NCBI GenBank assembly: GCA_013400975.1
Contig: WBMZ01005380.1
Location: 1 to 64,000 of the forward strand
Length of the DNA: 64,000 nucleotides
Direction: 5' to 3'
From: Atrichornis clamosus
Lineage: Eukaryota; Chordata; Aves; Passeriformes; Menuridae
Shown: piece by piece, positions 24,120 to 36,039 of the stretch
Position numbering within the stretch: position 1 is the first letter of the stretch
Layout: each line of letters starts with the position of its first letter
Program-made: the position numbers and the translations under genes
Notes under the pieces: generated by a model
What the model saw: only the letters and a program-made list of their open reading frames with translations
What the model was told of the DNA's origin: nothing
Database searches by the model: none

Positions 24120-24655
24120 GGATACCTGCAATCCCCCATATCAATACAGGCTGGGGAACAAGCAGATTGAGACCAGCCCTGCTAAAATACTTGAGGGTGT
24201 TGGTGGATAAAAGATGGACATAAGCTGACCGTGTCTGCTGGTAGTCCAAAACCCCTGTGTTCTGGAGTTCATCCCCAGCAGTGTGGACAGCAGATAGAGG
24301 GAGGGGATTCTCCCCCTCTACTCTGCTCTCATGAGACTCCAGCTGGAGTGCTGCCTTCAGGTCTGGGACCCCCAGCATGAGAAGGATGTGAAGCTGTTGT
24401 AGTGAGTCCAGAGGAGGCCGCAGAGATGCTCCAAGGGCTGGAGCACCTCTGTGATGTAGACAGGCTGAGAGAGCTGGGCTTATTCAGCTTGGAGAAGAGC
24501 AGGGTCTGAGGACACCTTATTGCAGCCTTTCAATATTTAAGTGGAGGCAGTAAGAGAGAAGGACAGACTTTTTAGCAGAGCCTGTTGCAATAGGACAAGG
24601 GAAGATGGTTTTTTAAATTAAAAGAGCGTAGATCAGACTATGTGGCATGGCATGT
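24120..24655 (+). mobile_element. CR1-type LINE fragment, sense orientation
   Basis: The stretch matches the end of CR1 open reading frame 2 and the start of its 3' region as I know it. It includes text equivalent to TGATTCTCCCCCTCTACTC, then CTCCAGCTGGAGTGCTGC, GAGTCCAGAGGAGGCC and GGGCTGGAGCACCTCT, followed by CAGGCTGAGAGAGCTGGG. It lacks the very 3' end and has small indels and stops, so it is an old dead copy. Boundaries are approximate. Confidence 0.85.
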
Positions 24656-25694
24656 GGGCCCTTCTTGCTGTCTGTTCATCCTTGCAACTTGCTTCCCATG
24701 GAACTATGTCCCCAAAATAATACAGGTTGCTTCTCCAAAGTCTTATCCCATCTGAGAACAGCTTGAGAAAACAGTGCTGAAATCTGTATTAGGTGTCAAC
24801 AGCCAGTGCTCTGCAGGGAGCTCATTTTAAGTCTTTTTGTGCACATCCATGTATTTCTGTAAATGTTTAAATGCTGTGAAAAGACAGCCTTAATGTGTTA
24901 CATTACTTGAGGGCTTCATCTTGGAGCAGGGGCTGTGGGCTAAACAGTCATTTGTAAGTGATGCCATTTCCTGATTGTTTTAAACATCCTTCTGTCCTCT
25001 GAAGACTTTCCTGTAGGTTCTCTTTACTAAATTGCATCAGGACAGCCTCTCCCTGCAGTTAGTGCTGTACATTGTTCTCTTCTGTGCCACATGGGAGGCT
25101 GGAATTTTTTTCTTTTTTTTTTTTTCTGGTCTGTCTACCTGGAGTCCCTTAACTAGATATTTCATGCTTATTTAACCATGGCAAGGTCAAATTAATGAGT
25201 TCTCACTAGCCTTGCTCATACAGACCCACAATGATAGTCAGACTCCATTTGGTTAATTCACTGCACAGGTGTTTAAGCCGCAGCAATGTCACTTCTCCTA
25301 GTGGCAAGCCATTCCTAGTTGCAGGAAACTAATGACGAAGAAATGGGTTAGCACTCAACCCAAGAGCCTTTCCTGTTGCCTGGATAGCCTGAACTGCAGT
25401 CACTTTACTGCTTTCTCTGTGCATATGCTGGCAAGGAGCAAAGATTTCACTGACCTTGCTTATGGCAAGTTGGCGGGGCTGTTGGTCATCTCCCCCTTAG
25501 TCCATGGAGTAGATACACAGGAGAGCTGAAACTAGTTGCCTAAACAAGGCACTTTACTTTCAGTAAGTAATTTAAATGAAAGCAAAATTAATTCCACCTC
25601 AACCTTAATCAAGTAGATGTCTGAGCTGAGCTTTTAATTTTTGTGGGAGTTTTGTTTATGGTTTTTTGCTTTATTTTGGTTTTTTCTTCCCCAG

Positions 25695-25769
25695 GACATC
25701 CATTCAGAACCAACATGAGGAACAAACAGTGGCTCCAGTATATTTCCTTCTTCCTTTTATTCCAGCACA
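25695..25769 (+). CDS. IL21R: IL21R signal-peptide exon with start codon at 25715
   Basis: The exon follows a TTCTTCCCCAG acceptor and ends CACA|GTAAGT (phase 1). The ATG at 25715 opens MRNKQWLQYISFFLLFQH, a short signal peptide with a basic start and a hydrophobic core. An acceptor before the start codon implies at least one upstream noncoding exon that I could not locate. Confidence 0.82.
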
Positions 25770-28700
25770 GTAAGTTCTCAGATATTTCTTTCAAGTTGTA
25801 TACCCACAGGATTTCTCTTGGTGGCTATGCACGCCAGTTCTGATGGGATGTGCATGGTACAAGGTTGCCGTGGGACAGCAAACACAAGATAAGGTTCCCA
25901 GGAGAGGGTTCCAAGGGGTGTATCAGTGGAGGACGGGCACGGGAAGGTGCACAGCTGGCCAGAGCTCAGCTAGGCTGTGTACTGCTCTGGGGAACAGCAC
26001 CACTGAGGAGCGTGCAGTGGTAGTGCCTGCCTTGCATTGAAATGTCTCCTAGTGACATTAGAGTAGGATTTCCCCCACCAAAAGAACCCTTTACTGTAGA
26101 AAAGGTTCTGTTGGCCAAGACCAGACTATCCCCAGGGTTGCTGTTGGCAGGTTGGCCAGAGACAATGGAGTGAACCTCTCCTGGTATGAACCCCTTTGCT
26201 TAGGACTGGACTGTGGACAGTCACTCCCCCCCTTTTTTGCTGGTTTCTACCCCCACTGCAAACTCCAGCTGACTCAGAGCTGACTTTCTGAACAGATCAG
26301 CTGGGCAGAAAAAGGCAGTGACAAGAGTGTCTGCAGGGAACCATGCAAGTTAAGTATCTTACATGCTGCTTGTAGGCAGAGCATTGGACCTGCTCCAAAC
26401 CCTAACTAGCAGAAAAGATGCATTCAGAGTTATATCTTCCTGTGATATGGGACCATTGTGATGTCTGGTCTGAATTTTTTGTGATGCAAGCCAGGGAATT
26501 ACCGTGTACTAATTTCAGTTTGGATCAATCTAGATCTTACTGTTAGAAGTATTTGAGTTTTGTTTCTGAAGCTGCCAAGGACAGACATTTCATCCTAGAT
26601 CTAACTGGGTTTAGGACACTTAATTATTCCTTTTCCAGTACAAAGCTGCCCTCTTAATTTTATTAACAGGTTCTTGACAAAGATACATCTGCAACTTACC
26701 AGCTACCTTGGAATAGCAGTCTGTTTGACTAATTAACATAATAGCATAGAAGAATGCCAATTACTGCTGCTTAATAGCTTATTAATTCTTGCTGCCCTCT
26801 CTAAAGGAATGTAAGAGATTTCTAACCCCATTTTTGTAGGAGAATAAATGTAGGCTAAAAGAGAAAAAGTATGTTGCTCAGAATTCTGGACCAAACAGTG
26901 CTTGGACCAGGACCCTCAGAAGAGTCTATTGAGGGTTCAAAATAAAAAGTGAAAACTTAAAGAAAATTTTAGAACAAAATTCTGAAGTTGGTGTGAAATG
27001 AAAAAGTTAAAATGAAACAAAGTGACAACCATATAATTTGAATAATTTAGAATTTTAAAAAATCGTATGTACTTTCTTGGTACCAGTCAGTTGCAAACAT
27101 CCCCACATTTCTTCTGTCACCATCCTAACTCTTTGGGATAAGAGGGATCTTGTATGCAAATCTGAGTGCTGCCCACAGCTCGTGTAGGGAGGGAAGTGTT
27201 TGCTCTGACGTGTGAGGACTAGGAAGTAAATGTGATGGGTGACGTCAGCAAGGAAAAGTTGAACTTTGTTTTCCTTTGAATTTACCCCAGCCTAGAAGGA
27301 AGCTGCACCCTCCGCTGGACACACCTGCTGTGCACTGTGACTGTAAATGCAGAGGTAGCTTGTCTGTAGGATGGTCATTTGGTCTGGAGGGTGGAACAGA
27401 TGTTTCTGGTCCATCAGTGCACACAGTCTGCATTCCACATTGGTGGTGATTCTCTGTGTACTGCTTCAACTGTAAGATGGGGCATTGTGGTTCTTGAGCA
27501 TATTGCAACCACAAACAACTCTGGACACAAAGCATGTTGCAAAGTGGAGGGAGGAAGTAGGGACTGCAGCTTCTATAACCAGGCAAGCAGCAGAATGACA
27601 AAGGGAAGTGAGCTCGCAGCATGGTTAACATCAGAGGGTTTCCTGATGGCTGCAAAGTGATGTGTTCCCTTGAGGCTGGGAGCAGCCCTTATGGTAGGGG
27701 AGGACCCATGCTTGATCTAAGCATGGATGTAACAACCTTGAGTCTTTTCCTAGATGATGACAATTTTATTCCCATCAGAAAGGGGTGATACTGTACATGT
27801 CAGAAATGAATGGTCACTGCAGTAGGCGTGGTTTGCCACCAGCATGGCATGCTGCACCTCCTGCAGGCCTTTCCCAACTCAGCCAGTCCTAGTGTAGTGG
27901 TGGTAGTTCTGTTCAACCCAGGGTGCTGCCAGGAGAGGACTCGCCAATGCAGACATTTCTCACTGTGCTACCCTCTTACCTACCTTGAAATCCAGGGACA
28001 TAAGTGTGTTGTGCACAGGACAATGGTGCTTTTGTACAACACATACTGGATACTGATCTGTGAGCAGAGCTCCTGCAGAACAACTATAAGAGTATAAATG
28101 CTGCTTTGTGACCACTTTCAAATTACTTAATTTTCCTAATGACCAGTGTAAGTTCTACAATTGCCTCTCAAGTTCTCATTAGAAGTCTGTAATTAATAAA
28201 TTGTGCTTATCAGAATGTTTTATAGAAATTATAGTAACTACAATTTGCTATATTTTTTGCCCAAATTCCATGAAAAGCATACTTTAAGCCTCTGGAACTG
28301 GACATTAAAAGTATTGATGCTGCAGATATCAAACTTTAGAAAACAGAAAAGAGAATGGCAAAGAAAAAATTACTAAAATACTACTTTTCTCTAAAAATGT
28401 GTAAAGTGCCATGTAGATGTCATAAAATGAAAAGTAGACTAGCAAAGAACAGTACTCAATTTAGAAAGTGGTATCATTAAAATGTTTTAATATGCTACTG
28501 TTTCTTATTGGGTTACCATGCCTCTTCTATGTGCCATGTAAACTAAGACTCTTGCAGAAATACGTGACTCTGCTATAGTGATTGTATAAGAGGGGACAGG
28601 AATAAGTCTGAAAATTCAGTCACAATTTGGGTATTTCCTGATTTAGTCTGCCACAGAGTTTTTAACAGATTTTTGTTTGACACTTATCTTGCTGTCAGCG

Positions 28701-31700
28701 ACTTGTCACCCTGTAGAGTTGGAACACATCTTGTACCCCAAGACTGGAGACTTTAGGTGGTGGGGAGGAGGGTTGTCAGGTAGTGGTCTGTTCCCTTCAG
28801 ATTTAGTGGGAACTCTGAGGAGTGCACGTGTTGTTACAAAGTTCTGCTTGCTTTATTGCAGAAGTTGATACTGTGTTTTCTCTTTCCAAACCTACAGCTA
28901 TGTGTTGTGAAAACCTCACTTGTTTTGTGGACTATGTACAGACCCTGTCCTGTATCCTGAGAAATGACTTGGGTGCCGGTTCATACAATCTCACTGCAAC
29001 ATGGTACGTCTTGGTAGGATGAGCAAAGTCCAGTTAGCAGGAACCTCTACATAGCCATAGCACAGTGGTGACCTTCTGTCCCCTTTGCTAGGTAGAAATC
29101 CTGTTCTTGCTGCCCTACTGTTTTTTCACTTGGTATTTTGCACTGCAGTTATGAACTGACTTCTCCCTTAGCAAAGAACCCCTGGTTCCTGTCTCTGCTG
29201 ACTGTGCTTCTTGCTGCTGACTGCTACTCTGACTCCAGCTTCCTTAGCATTACCTTCTCTCCTGCCCTTTGCTGCTGTTAACAGTGAACTTTCGCCTGTG
29301 GGCTTTGGCAGGGCTCATGCAGATTGTCTAGTCCCATATGGCTGCTGTTCTGCTCCAGCAAGGAAGCAGATACATTCTTGGGCTGTTCCACCCTGAGGAG
29401 CACCTTTCCTTTCCAGAAACACTTTCCTATTTCTCTCAAAGATGTGAAGCTGAGCAAGTAGAAGGGGTAAAAAAAAAAAAAAAATCTGTCAAAGTTCAAA
29501 GAGAATTTTTTAATTTGAACATGTTGTTTTGGTTTTTTTTATTTTAATCAGTTCCTATGCCTGGTGGTTCAGCGACAAATTAATCCAACTACAGCATGTG
29601 ACAGATGTGGACTTGTTTGGTTTCGGTTTTTAGGGTTCCTGAGGAAGATCCAGAAAATACTGCGGCTGCCTGCAGTCTCCTTCAGTTGTCCAGGAACACC
29701 AGTCACACACAGTACATATGCACTGTGGACATGACTGAACTCCTGGCAGATACCAAAGTCCAGGTGGATGTTACAGAGATAGCTGACAGGCAGCATGTGC
29801 TTTCCAAAGACTTTTATTTGTCAGACAATGGTAAGTACAAAAAAGGTAGATTTGATAAATACTCTCTGACTTTATGTGCTAGGATAGTCCGGGCAAGAAG
29901 TAAGAGTAGCAGCAAGGAGTGGGGGGGCTACGTTTGCTATACACTCATTTACATAAAGTACTGTGCTCTTATTATGCTTGAGGCTGAGCTTAGAGTTGGC
30001 TTGATCCATGCTTTTCATGGGGAAATTCCTTTTCCCCATAAAGCAGTAGGTGATAAATTTCCACCTTAGACCAGTCTCATGCCTAGACTATGCAAGAGTT
30101 TGTTCTTGGCTGGATTCTAAACGGCAGGACGAATTGCTTTATTACAAATGTCACAAATCACAGAATGCTTAGAATGGTTTGGGTTGAAAGGGACCTTAAA
30201 GATCATCAAGGTCCAATCCCCTGCCATGGGCAGGGGCATCTTCCACTAGACCAGGTCGCTCTAAGCCCCATCCAACCTGCCCCTGAACACTTCCAGGGAT
30301 GGGGCAGCCACAGTTTCTCTGGGCAACCTGTGCCAGGGCCTCACCACCCTCACAGCCAAGTCTCCCCAATATCCAATCTAACTCTGTCCTCTGTGAATAT
30401 TAAGGCATTCCCCCTTGTCCTGTCGCTACATGCCCTTGTCAAAAGTCCTTCTCCAGGTCTCTTGTAATATCCACTGAGTCCCAGAAGGCTCTTACTGTGG
30501 ACACCTGAAACAACATTACAGTATTTTGGGTGGCACAAGGTGTCCCAGGTGCAATGGATGTGGCAGTTCCCCTTTCTGGGGCAATTTCTAATCATTTCTC
30601 CTCCATGACTGAACGCAATCATTTAGCTGATTTGGTGGAATGCTGGTATGTTCTGGGTTGTGTAGCAAACTGTGAAGAAAAGGAGTGGTTAGCCAGGCAG
30701 AGGGGTACCACGTAGGCCTAGTAAAATGATTTTTCTATTTGGATTCTTCGGAAATTAAACTTTACTTGGGAAGTATTACCTTTTTGACAAATGCTGTAAC
30801 AGTTCAGGAAGGCTTCTTGCTCCCACTCTCAGGCTACAGATTGGGTAGCAGTGCTTTGCATATCTCCTAGATGTCCCCATCCAAAGGCATGATAGCTCAG
30901 TGGTGGGCCCTGCAGACTATGCTGGAGTCCTACATGACCGCTTTTCAGTATATGAGCACACTCAGCAGGGATACAAAAGCTTGCTTTTTGGGCACTTAGG
31001 ACATGGAATTGCAGTGGGTTTATGCATTGACCCTTAGCCTCAGCTTTTCCTGATGTCTCTTGCATTGAGGGGTATTTCCCCTATTATACAAGTGATCATG
31101 ACTACACGGAGTTCTTTTATGTCATGAGAAGAACAAAGTGCTCTACATTTTCATCTGCCAGGAGTTATTAGCCCTGTGTACTATCTTCTCCTGCTCCCTA
31201 GGCAATGAAGAGTTCCAGAGACAGGCAGAAGGTGTATTCAGAGAAATGTGGGCCTGACTTCATTATGCTGCTCACGTGTGAGGTTCTGTGCATGGCTGAG
31301 GGGCAGGAATGCTTTGGATGTTCTCTAGTGTAGGAAGGTCCCCCCTTGCTAGGACAGTTTAGTTCTCTACCCACTCTGCATTGCTGATACCATGCTGGAC
31401 CATCTCTTGTCTGCAGTAATCTTATGAAGGGTAACACCATCCTGTCTTCCAGTCAAACCACAGCCTCCATTCAACCTGACTGCTTTGTTCTCAGAGGGTT
31501 ACAATATTTCTTGGGAAACCATCTACCAGAACTCTTCCTTCTACTTTTTGAACGAGGAGCTGGAATATCAGCTTCGTTACAAAAGAAGGACTGACACCTG
31601 GGAGGTAAGTGAGATGTCAGTTTACTATCAAGTAGGATGTACCAGAAAAGAGGAGGCCAGCACAAACAGGACAGCAGCACTGGTGGGAAAGAAGGTTTTT

Positions 31701-34700
31701 AATGGTTTAGAAAATATGTCTCTTTGCTCGGCTGGACTGCAAACAGGCAAAACCAAAAATGAATTGAGAAGCAGAAGCTGTGTAAGCAGTGTTAGACCCT
31801 GTGAGGAAGGCTGGTAACTTCTTTGATTCTCATGCTGTCCTGCATGGAAGGTTCCCCTGGGGCTGCATGCAGCTGCTGACCAGTCAGAGCATGGCTTTGC
31901 AGAAACAACATGAAAGTAGAAGAGGTTACTCTTTGGGAATTCTGCCTGTGCAGCAGTGAGAATAAAGTGCGAGCAGTCACTCTAGCCCTGAATATTTGGT
32001 GTTTAATTATTCACAGACTCAGAAGACTAAAGCTGTTCATGAAGATAAACGGACACTGGTGATCCTGCCATGGGAACTACAGGCCAACACTGAGTACGAG
32101 TTCCAAGTGAGAGCTAGACCCCGGGAAGACAGCGGCTACGGTGGTTTTTGGAGTGAATGGAGTCCTCCGCTGTCATTGAAAACCAGCCCTCCCGGTATAC
32201 ACTACCAGCTCCTTGCCCTTTCAATTAGTTCAGTGTCAGAGAATGCTTTCAGAACTCTAATCAAACCTATTTAATTAGAACAAATTTTAAACAGTCTAGT
32301 AAAGACAGGTATGGTTAGCTTTTTTACTGGTTACGTGAACTCCAGACCTGGGCTGTCAGTATTGATGTTCTCACTGTGTGGCAAAGCCCACAGAAGAGTG
32401 TTTGGTGGGGTTGGCTGTACATTTGGACGCCACAGAAGGAGTGCAGCCTTTAGCTTCCCTTTCAGTGTCAAACGTCCAGGGTCCCGCTTGCAGTTTTCAG
32501 AAATGGGGGAGATCTCCTCTACTGGATCTTAGTGTTGTCTTCAGCTAAGGAGGAGGATCTTGCTCTCAGACCTGAGTTCTGTGTCTGGACTCTGATGTTT
32601 GGTCCTGCTGGGCATGGGTGTTTTGTTTGGTAGCTACCACTCTGCAGAGAGTTCACAGTACCTTATACGTAGAAGTACACTGATGCTTGTTATGGTGGAA
32701 GAGAGGCTATGAAAATAAGGAGTCTTTGCTCCAATAGAGCAGGTGCAAAATGACTGGTCAATGTCAACAGCATGTCCTGAGCTTCCCTGCTTTCACTCAT
32801 CTGCAGCTCAAACTGACATATTACAGGGTTTACCTGGTGCTGTGGCAGCAGGGTCAGGCTCCATTTGCTGAGGGGCAACTGAGTTCTGGATCTCAAAGGT
32901 GCTCCTTTTAATCACAGGCAGAGAGCACCCACCAAGCAGTCATCTAGTCAACACCTGTCTTTGACCAGCTGCACTCTCTTTCCACTTCACAGATCATCTG
33001 TGAAGCTGTCCCTAAATAAGGAGTCCGAAACACCAGGGGTCTTTGTGGCAAGGAGCTGTCCTGCCCTGAGTGTGTTGGCTATCCGTGGTGCAGCCAGAAC
33101 ATAGGGCAATTGATGTACTGCTCCTTTCATTGATGCAGTCTTTTCTGAGCATCCTTCTTCAGACCTGTCTGGAGTGCTGGGGTCCAGGCGACTGCCTCTG
33201 TGTCCCTATGAGAGAGTCTGGGATAGAAATTGAGGGTGTCTCATAGAATTATTTAGGTTGGAAAAGGCCTCCAAGATCATCAGGTCCAACTTTGATCGAT
33301 CATCACTTTATCAACTAGACCACAGCACTAAGTGCAATGTCTCGTCTCTTGAACACCTCCAAGAATAGTGACTCTACCACCTCCCTGGGCAGCCCATTCC
33401 AATGCTTGATAACCCTTTCTGTTGCAACACTCCTTTTTCTCCTCACCATCTCCTGCTTATTGACAAGGGCATAAATACAAGGTGAGCTTGAATGACCCTG
33501 TCTCTTTCTCCAGCAGTGACACAGACGGCAGGCATGAAATGGCTATTGCTGTTTGGTGGTGTTGTGGCAATCATGGCCTCAATCACAACCTTTCTGGCCA
33601 AACAGCAGAGGTAAGAATGCTTCAGGAAGTGGGAGTAAATGCTTTTATTCTATCTTGATAAAGGTGAGGTGTTCACATGCAGCCTTGTTTGCATCTCATA
33701 TATCTATGCATGAGCATCTACCTATGGGCCTGTGAGGGCCAGCCAAGTATGGTCTCTAGCTGAGGTACTGCTAGGAGTGACTTGCTTTTCTCAGGGGCTC
33801 TGCTGCCATTCAACTGATTGGAACAAGACAGTGGCACATGGGCATGAGGCAAGGGCCACACAGCCTCCTTGAGCTGTTCTCCTGGTCTTGTCTGTGCTCT
33901 GCAGTTGCCAGGTGGAGCAGCAGCCAGGGCTGGCCTGCCCCTTTTCAAAGCTGACATAGGCCCTTCAATGCTGGCTGGAGCCCTCTCTCCCTTTCAGAGG
34001 GTCTCATGCCCTTGAAGAGATATGGGGTGTTGCCACAGAGGAGGGTTGGGCTGGTGCAGCAATAGGGCTGGCACAGCCCAGGTCCACAGAAGAATTGCGT
34101 AGGGCAGAGTTCTGGCCTGCAGACCAACTCAGCCTCAGTGGAAAGTGCATTTCTAGCATTTGGTGCTTTTCTGGGAAGGAAACAACTGGAACCTCTTTCC
34201 TTAGCATGAATATGTGTGTGCAGGTGCTGAGGCCCCACCTCCAGTGAGGTTCACAGGAAAGGCCATTAGATGGCTCTGGCAGCACAAGATATCCCTGGAA
34301 CCTCAGCCGCTTGCTAACTCATGAGGCCAGGCAGGCGATTCCAGTTGCTTGAAATGGATCTGGAGATGCCTTGCTTTGCATCTGTAATGTGTGCTTAACC
34401 GCAAAGCCTTTCTGTTTTCTCTTCCAGCTTGTGGAAGAAGATGGCTTGCATCCCAGACCCTGCTCCCTTTTTCAAACCTCTTTACATGGCTCATAACGGA
34501 GATTTCAAGGTATGAATGGGCTACATAAGCGAGTGGAGCACATGACAGACTAAAAGGCCATTATGCTATCCTGGGCAAGGGATTCTCATCAGGGCAGTAG
34601 AAGGGGAAATCTATCTCAAAAGAATGCCAAACATCTCCAGGTATAAGGACCAGAGCTGTCCAGTGTCTGTTCTGTGCCATGGAGACCTTTATGTTTTGTC

Positions 34701-35917
34701 TGTAGTGCTTATTCTCCGTTGGTGCTGTCTCAATGCGTGAACTGAATTCACCTGATTTGTGAAGCCTGGGATCCTGACAGGAGTGTCAGAGAAAACTGCA
34801 AAGCCATGCAAACCTCTCAGAGCTAATTATTTCAATTATTTCAGTCAATTCTCCTGCAGTTGCCCATATCTCATAATAACAGCATCTCCTACACTTATTT
34901 TAGAGTTTGATTTTGCCTCTAAAAGTGTAAGAACTTTGTTTTTTTCTGTGGAACTTCAAACCCTGTGACACTAACCTCTCTCTCCCTGTATGTCCTTTTC
35001 TGCAGAAGTGGGTTGGTACATCCCGTATGAAAATGACCTTGGATTTTTTTGAATGGGGAATAGTCCTTCCAGAAGTCCTAGAAGTTTACACCATGCATCC
35101 TTCCAAAAGCACCCAATGGGAAGAGCTGCATGAGCTGAGAAAGAATCTGCCTTGCAAGCCCTGTGCATCTTGCCTGACTGCTCCAGGTGATAGCCAGTCC
35201 CTGTGGTGTAGTGTAAACAGTAGCAGTGGCACTGAGGACCAGTCATATGGGCACTTGTCAATTGATACGGTGACTGTGGCTGATGAATTTACATCTTGTA
35301 ACTGCCAGTGCAGCTGTAACCGTGATCATACCAATGAGAAGGGACATACGCATAACAACGTGAAAGATGATAGTGATGGAGAACCTGGTTACCCCAAGGT
35401 TAACATTGATGAGGAAGACAGAAAGCTATCCAGTGACATGCATTTGGCTGACCTGAGCACACATGACAAAATACTTGCTTCAGGCTCTGTGTCTACAGAC
35501 CACCTGAGGAGCCCCAGTGTCCCAGCCAACCAGCAAGTAGAAAAGTCTTTGGAAGGAGGGGTGGGGAGCATCCTAGAAGCCCTTTGCTTGCAGCCTTATC
35601 AGTGGGATTTGGAAAATCCAGGTCCTCTACATTCTCCTGATGGTGAAAGTGTTTCCTACAGTGAAGGTTCCTATGAATTCTTTCTTCACAATACAAGGCC
35701 CAGTGACAGTTACCCTTTGATCTGTGTAGATTTGGACACTATTGACAGTGGCTTTGTGGACTCAGACTGTGGAAGTCCAGTTGACTGTGAATTTGGGCAA
35801 AACAGTCAGACCAACTGTGGACCCATCCTTCTTGAGCAGGAGGGGCAGGACTTTCCACGGAGCTACGTCAAGCAGTGGGTCTCCTGTAGCTCTGACAGCC
35901 ATGTCAGTGGGACATAG
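25715..35917 (+). CDS. IL21R: Interleukin-21 receptor (eight coding exons)
   Basis: IL21R binds IL-21 with the common gamma chain on lymphocytes and signals through JAK1/JAK3 to STAT3 and STAT1. Exons join as 25715-25769, 28898-29003, 29634-29830, 31453-31604, 32017-32194, 33517-33610, 34428-34509 and 35006-35917. They total 1776 nt, or 591 residues (human 538), with no internal stop. Identity rests on LTCFVDYVQTLSCIL, VKPQPPFNLTALFSEGYNIS, WSEWS at 215-219, and LWKKMACIPDPAPFFKPLY (box 1, helix before it at about 238-257). After these come HNGDFKKWVG, LSIDTVTVADE, DTIDSGFVDSDCGSPVDCEF and RSYVKQWV, all close to human IL21R. The last of these keeps the YxxQ at the position of human Tyr510, the STAT1/3 docking site. 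Intron phases are 1-2-1-0-1-2-0. It sits 12 kb after IL4R in the same orientation, as in mammals. Confidence 0.95.
25770..28897 (+). other. IL21R: IL21R intron 1
   Basis: About 3.1 kb of AT-rich sequence with no convincing exon, repeat family or RNA gene seen. Short open frames here have no recognisable domain. Confidence 0.6.
30149..30490 (-). mobile_element. CR1 LINE 3' end, antisense, in IL21R intron
   Basis: The + strand reads as the reverse complement of the CR1 3' end: AGAATGGTTTGGGTTG, then AGGGACCTTAAAGATCAT, CCATGGGCAGGGGCATCTTC, CACTAGACCAGGT and CTTCCAGGGATGGGGC. It starts with the terminal CACAGAAT-type repeats typical of CR1 tails. The 5' part is missing, as usual for truncated LINE copies. 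It lies inside the intron after the exon ending at 29830. Confidence 0.92.
32017..32194 (+). CDS. IL21R: IL21R exon with WSXWS box
   Basis: This exon encodes the second half of the membrane-proximal fibronectin III domain: LVILPWELQANTEYEFQVRA, then GGFWSEWSPPLSLKTSPP. The borders are TTCACAG and CCCG|GTATAC (phase 1). The alignment with human TWSEWSDPVIF is plain. Confidence 0.93.
33239..33480 (-). mobile_element. CR1 LINE 3' fragment, antisense, in IL21R intron
   Basis: A diverged CR1 tail: TCATAGAATTATTTAGGTTG, then CCAAGATCATCAGGTCCAAC, ACTAGACCACAGCACTAAGT, and later CTCCCTGGGCAGCCCATTCC. The sequence differs from the copies at 30149 and 40053, so it belongs to another CR1 subfamily. 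It ends only about 30 bp before the acceptor of the transmembrane exon. Confidence 0.88.
33514..34509 (+). CDS. IL21R: IL21R transmembrane and box 1 exons
   Basis: Exon 33514/33517-33610 encodes the helix (WLLLFGGVVAIMASITTFLA). Its acceptor is a CAGCAG doublet, so two sites 3 bases apart are both usable in frame. Exon 34428-34509 encodes LWKKMACIPDPAPFFKPLY and HNGDFK, equivalent to human LWKKIWAVPSPERFFMPLY and GDFK. The phase-0 junction after GDFK is shared with IL9R. Confidence 0.92.
35006..35917 (+). CDS. IL21R: IL21R last coding exon: cytoplasmic tail
   Basis: This exon holds 303 codons, starting KWVGTSRMK and ending at the TAG at 35915-35917. Segments conserved with human IL21R include the LSIDTVTV block, a cysteine-rich CNCQCSCN patch, the DTIDSGFVDSDC block near the end, and RSYVKQWV. 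The YVKQ tyrosine (about Y575) fits the YxxQ STAT3 consensus. Acidic and serine-rich linkers between them look disordered. Confidence 0.94.
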   Translation, partial: KWVGTSRMKMTLDFFEWGIVLPEVLEVYTMHPSKSTQWEELHELRKNLPCKPCASCLTAPGDSQSLWCSVNSSSGTEDQSYGHLSIDTVTVADEFTSCNCQCSCNRDHTNEKGHTHNNVKDDSDGEPGYPKVNIDEEDRKLSSDMHLADLSTHDKILASGSVSTDHLRSPSVPANQQVEKSLEGGVGSILEALCLQPYQWDLENPGPLHSPDGESVSYSEGSYEFFLHNTRPSDSYPLICVDLDTIDSGFVDSDCGSPVDCEFGQNSQTNCGPILLEQEGQDFPRSYVKQWVSCSSDSHVSGT

Positions 35918-36033
35918 ACAAACTAAAGACTTTGATGTTGCCTAGCTGAATGTGGGGCCTTTTCCATGCTGTGCCAGGAGCAAAGTGTTAGAAAAATTCA
36001 GAAGACAAAGCTTACTTTGTGTAAGCTCTATTG

Positions 36034-36039
36034 AATAAA
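36034..36039 (+). terminator. IL21R: IL21R polyadenylation signal AATAAA
   Basis: A canonical AATAAA occurs about 117 bases after the IL21R stop. It is the first after the coding end and is a good candidate for 3' end formation. Later AATAAA copies exist (for example near 36836, 37105 and 37341), so longer forms are possible. Confidence 0.6.

Larger units (their letters stand above)
13670..25694. other. IL4R-IL21R intergenic region
   Basis: About 12 kb with no open frame that looks like a real protein; the longer frames overlap repeats or lack exon borders. It contains a CA dinucleotide run near 16375, a CTTTG-type pentamer run near 18381, poly-T tracts near 21812 and 25110, and a CR1 LINE fragment at about 24120-24655. 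The IL21R promoter and any noncoding first exon must lie somewhere here, because the IL21R start exon is preceded by a splice acceptor. I cannot place them. Confidence 0.6.

Noticed and set aside
23695..24378. A 227-codon open frame on the - strand
   Set aside because: Part of it is the reverse complement of a CR1 LINE copy. The rest has no recognisable domain or exon border.
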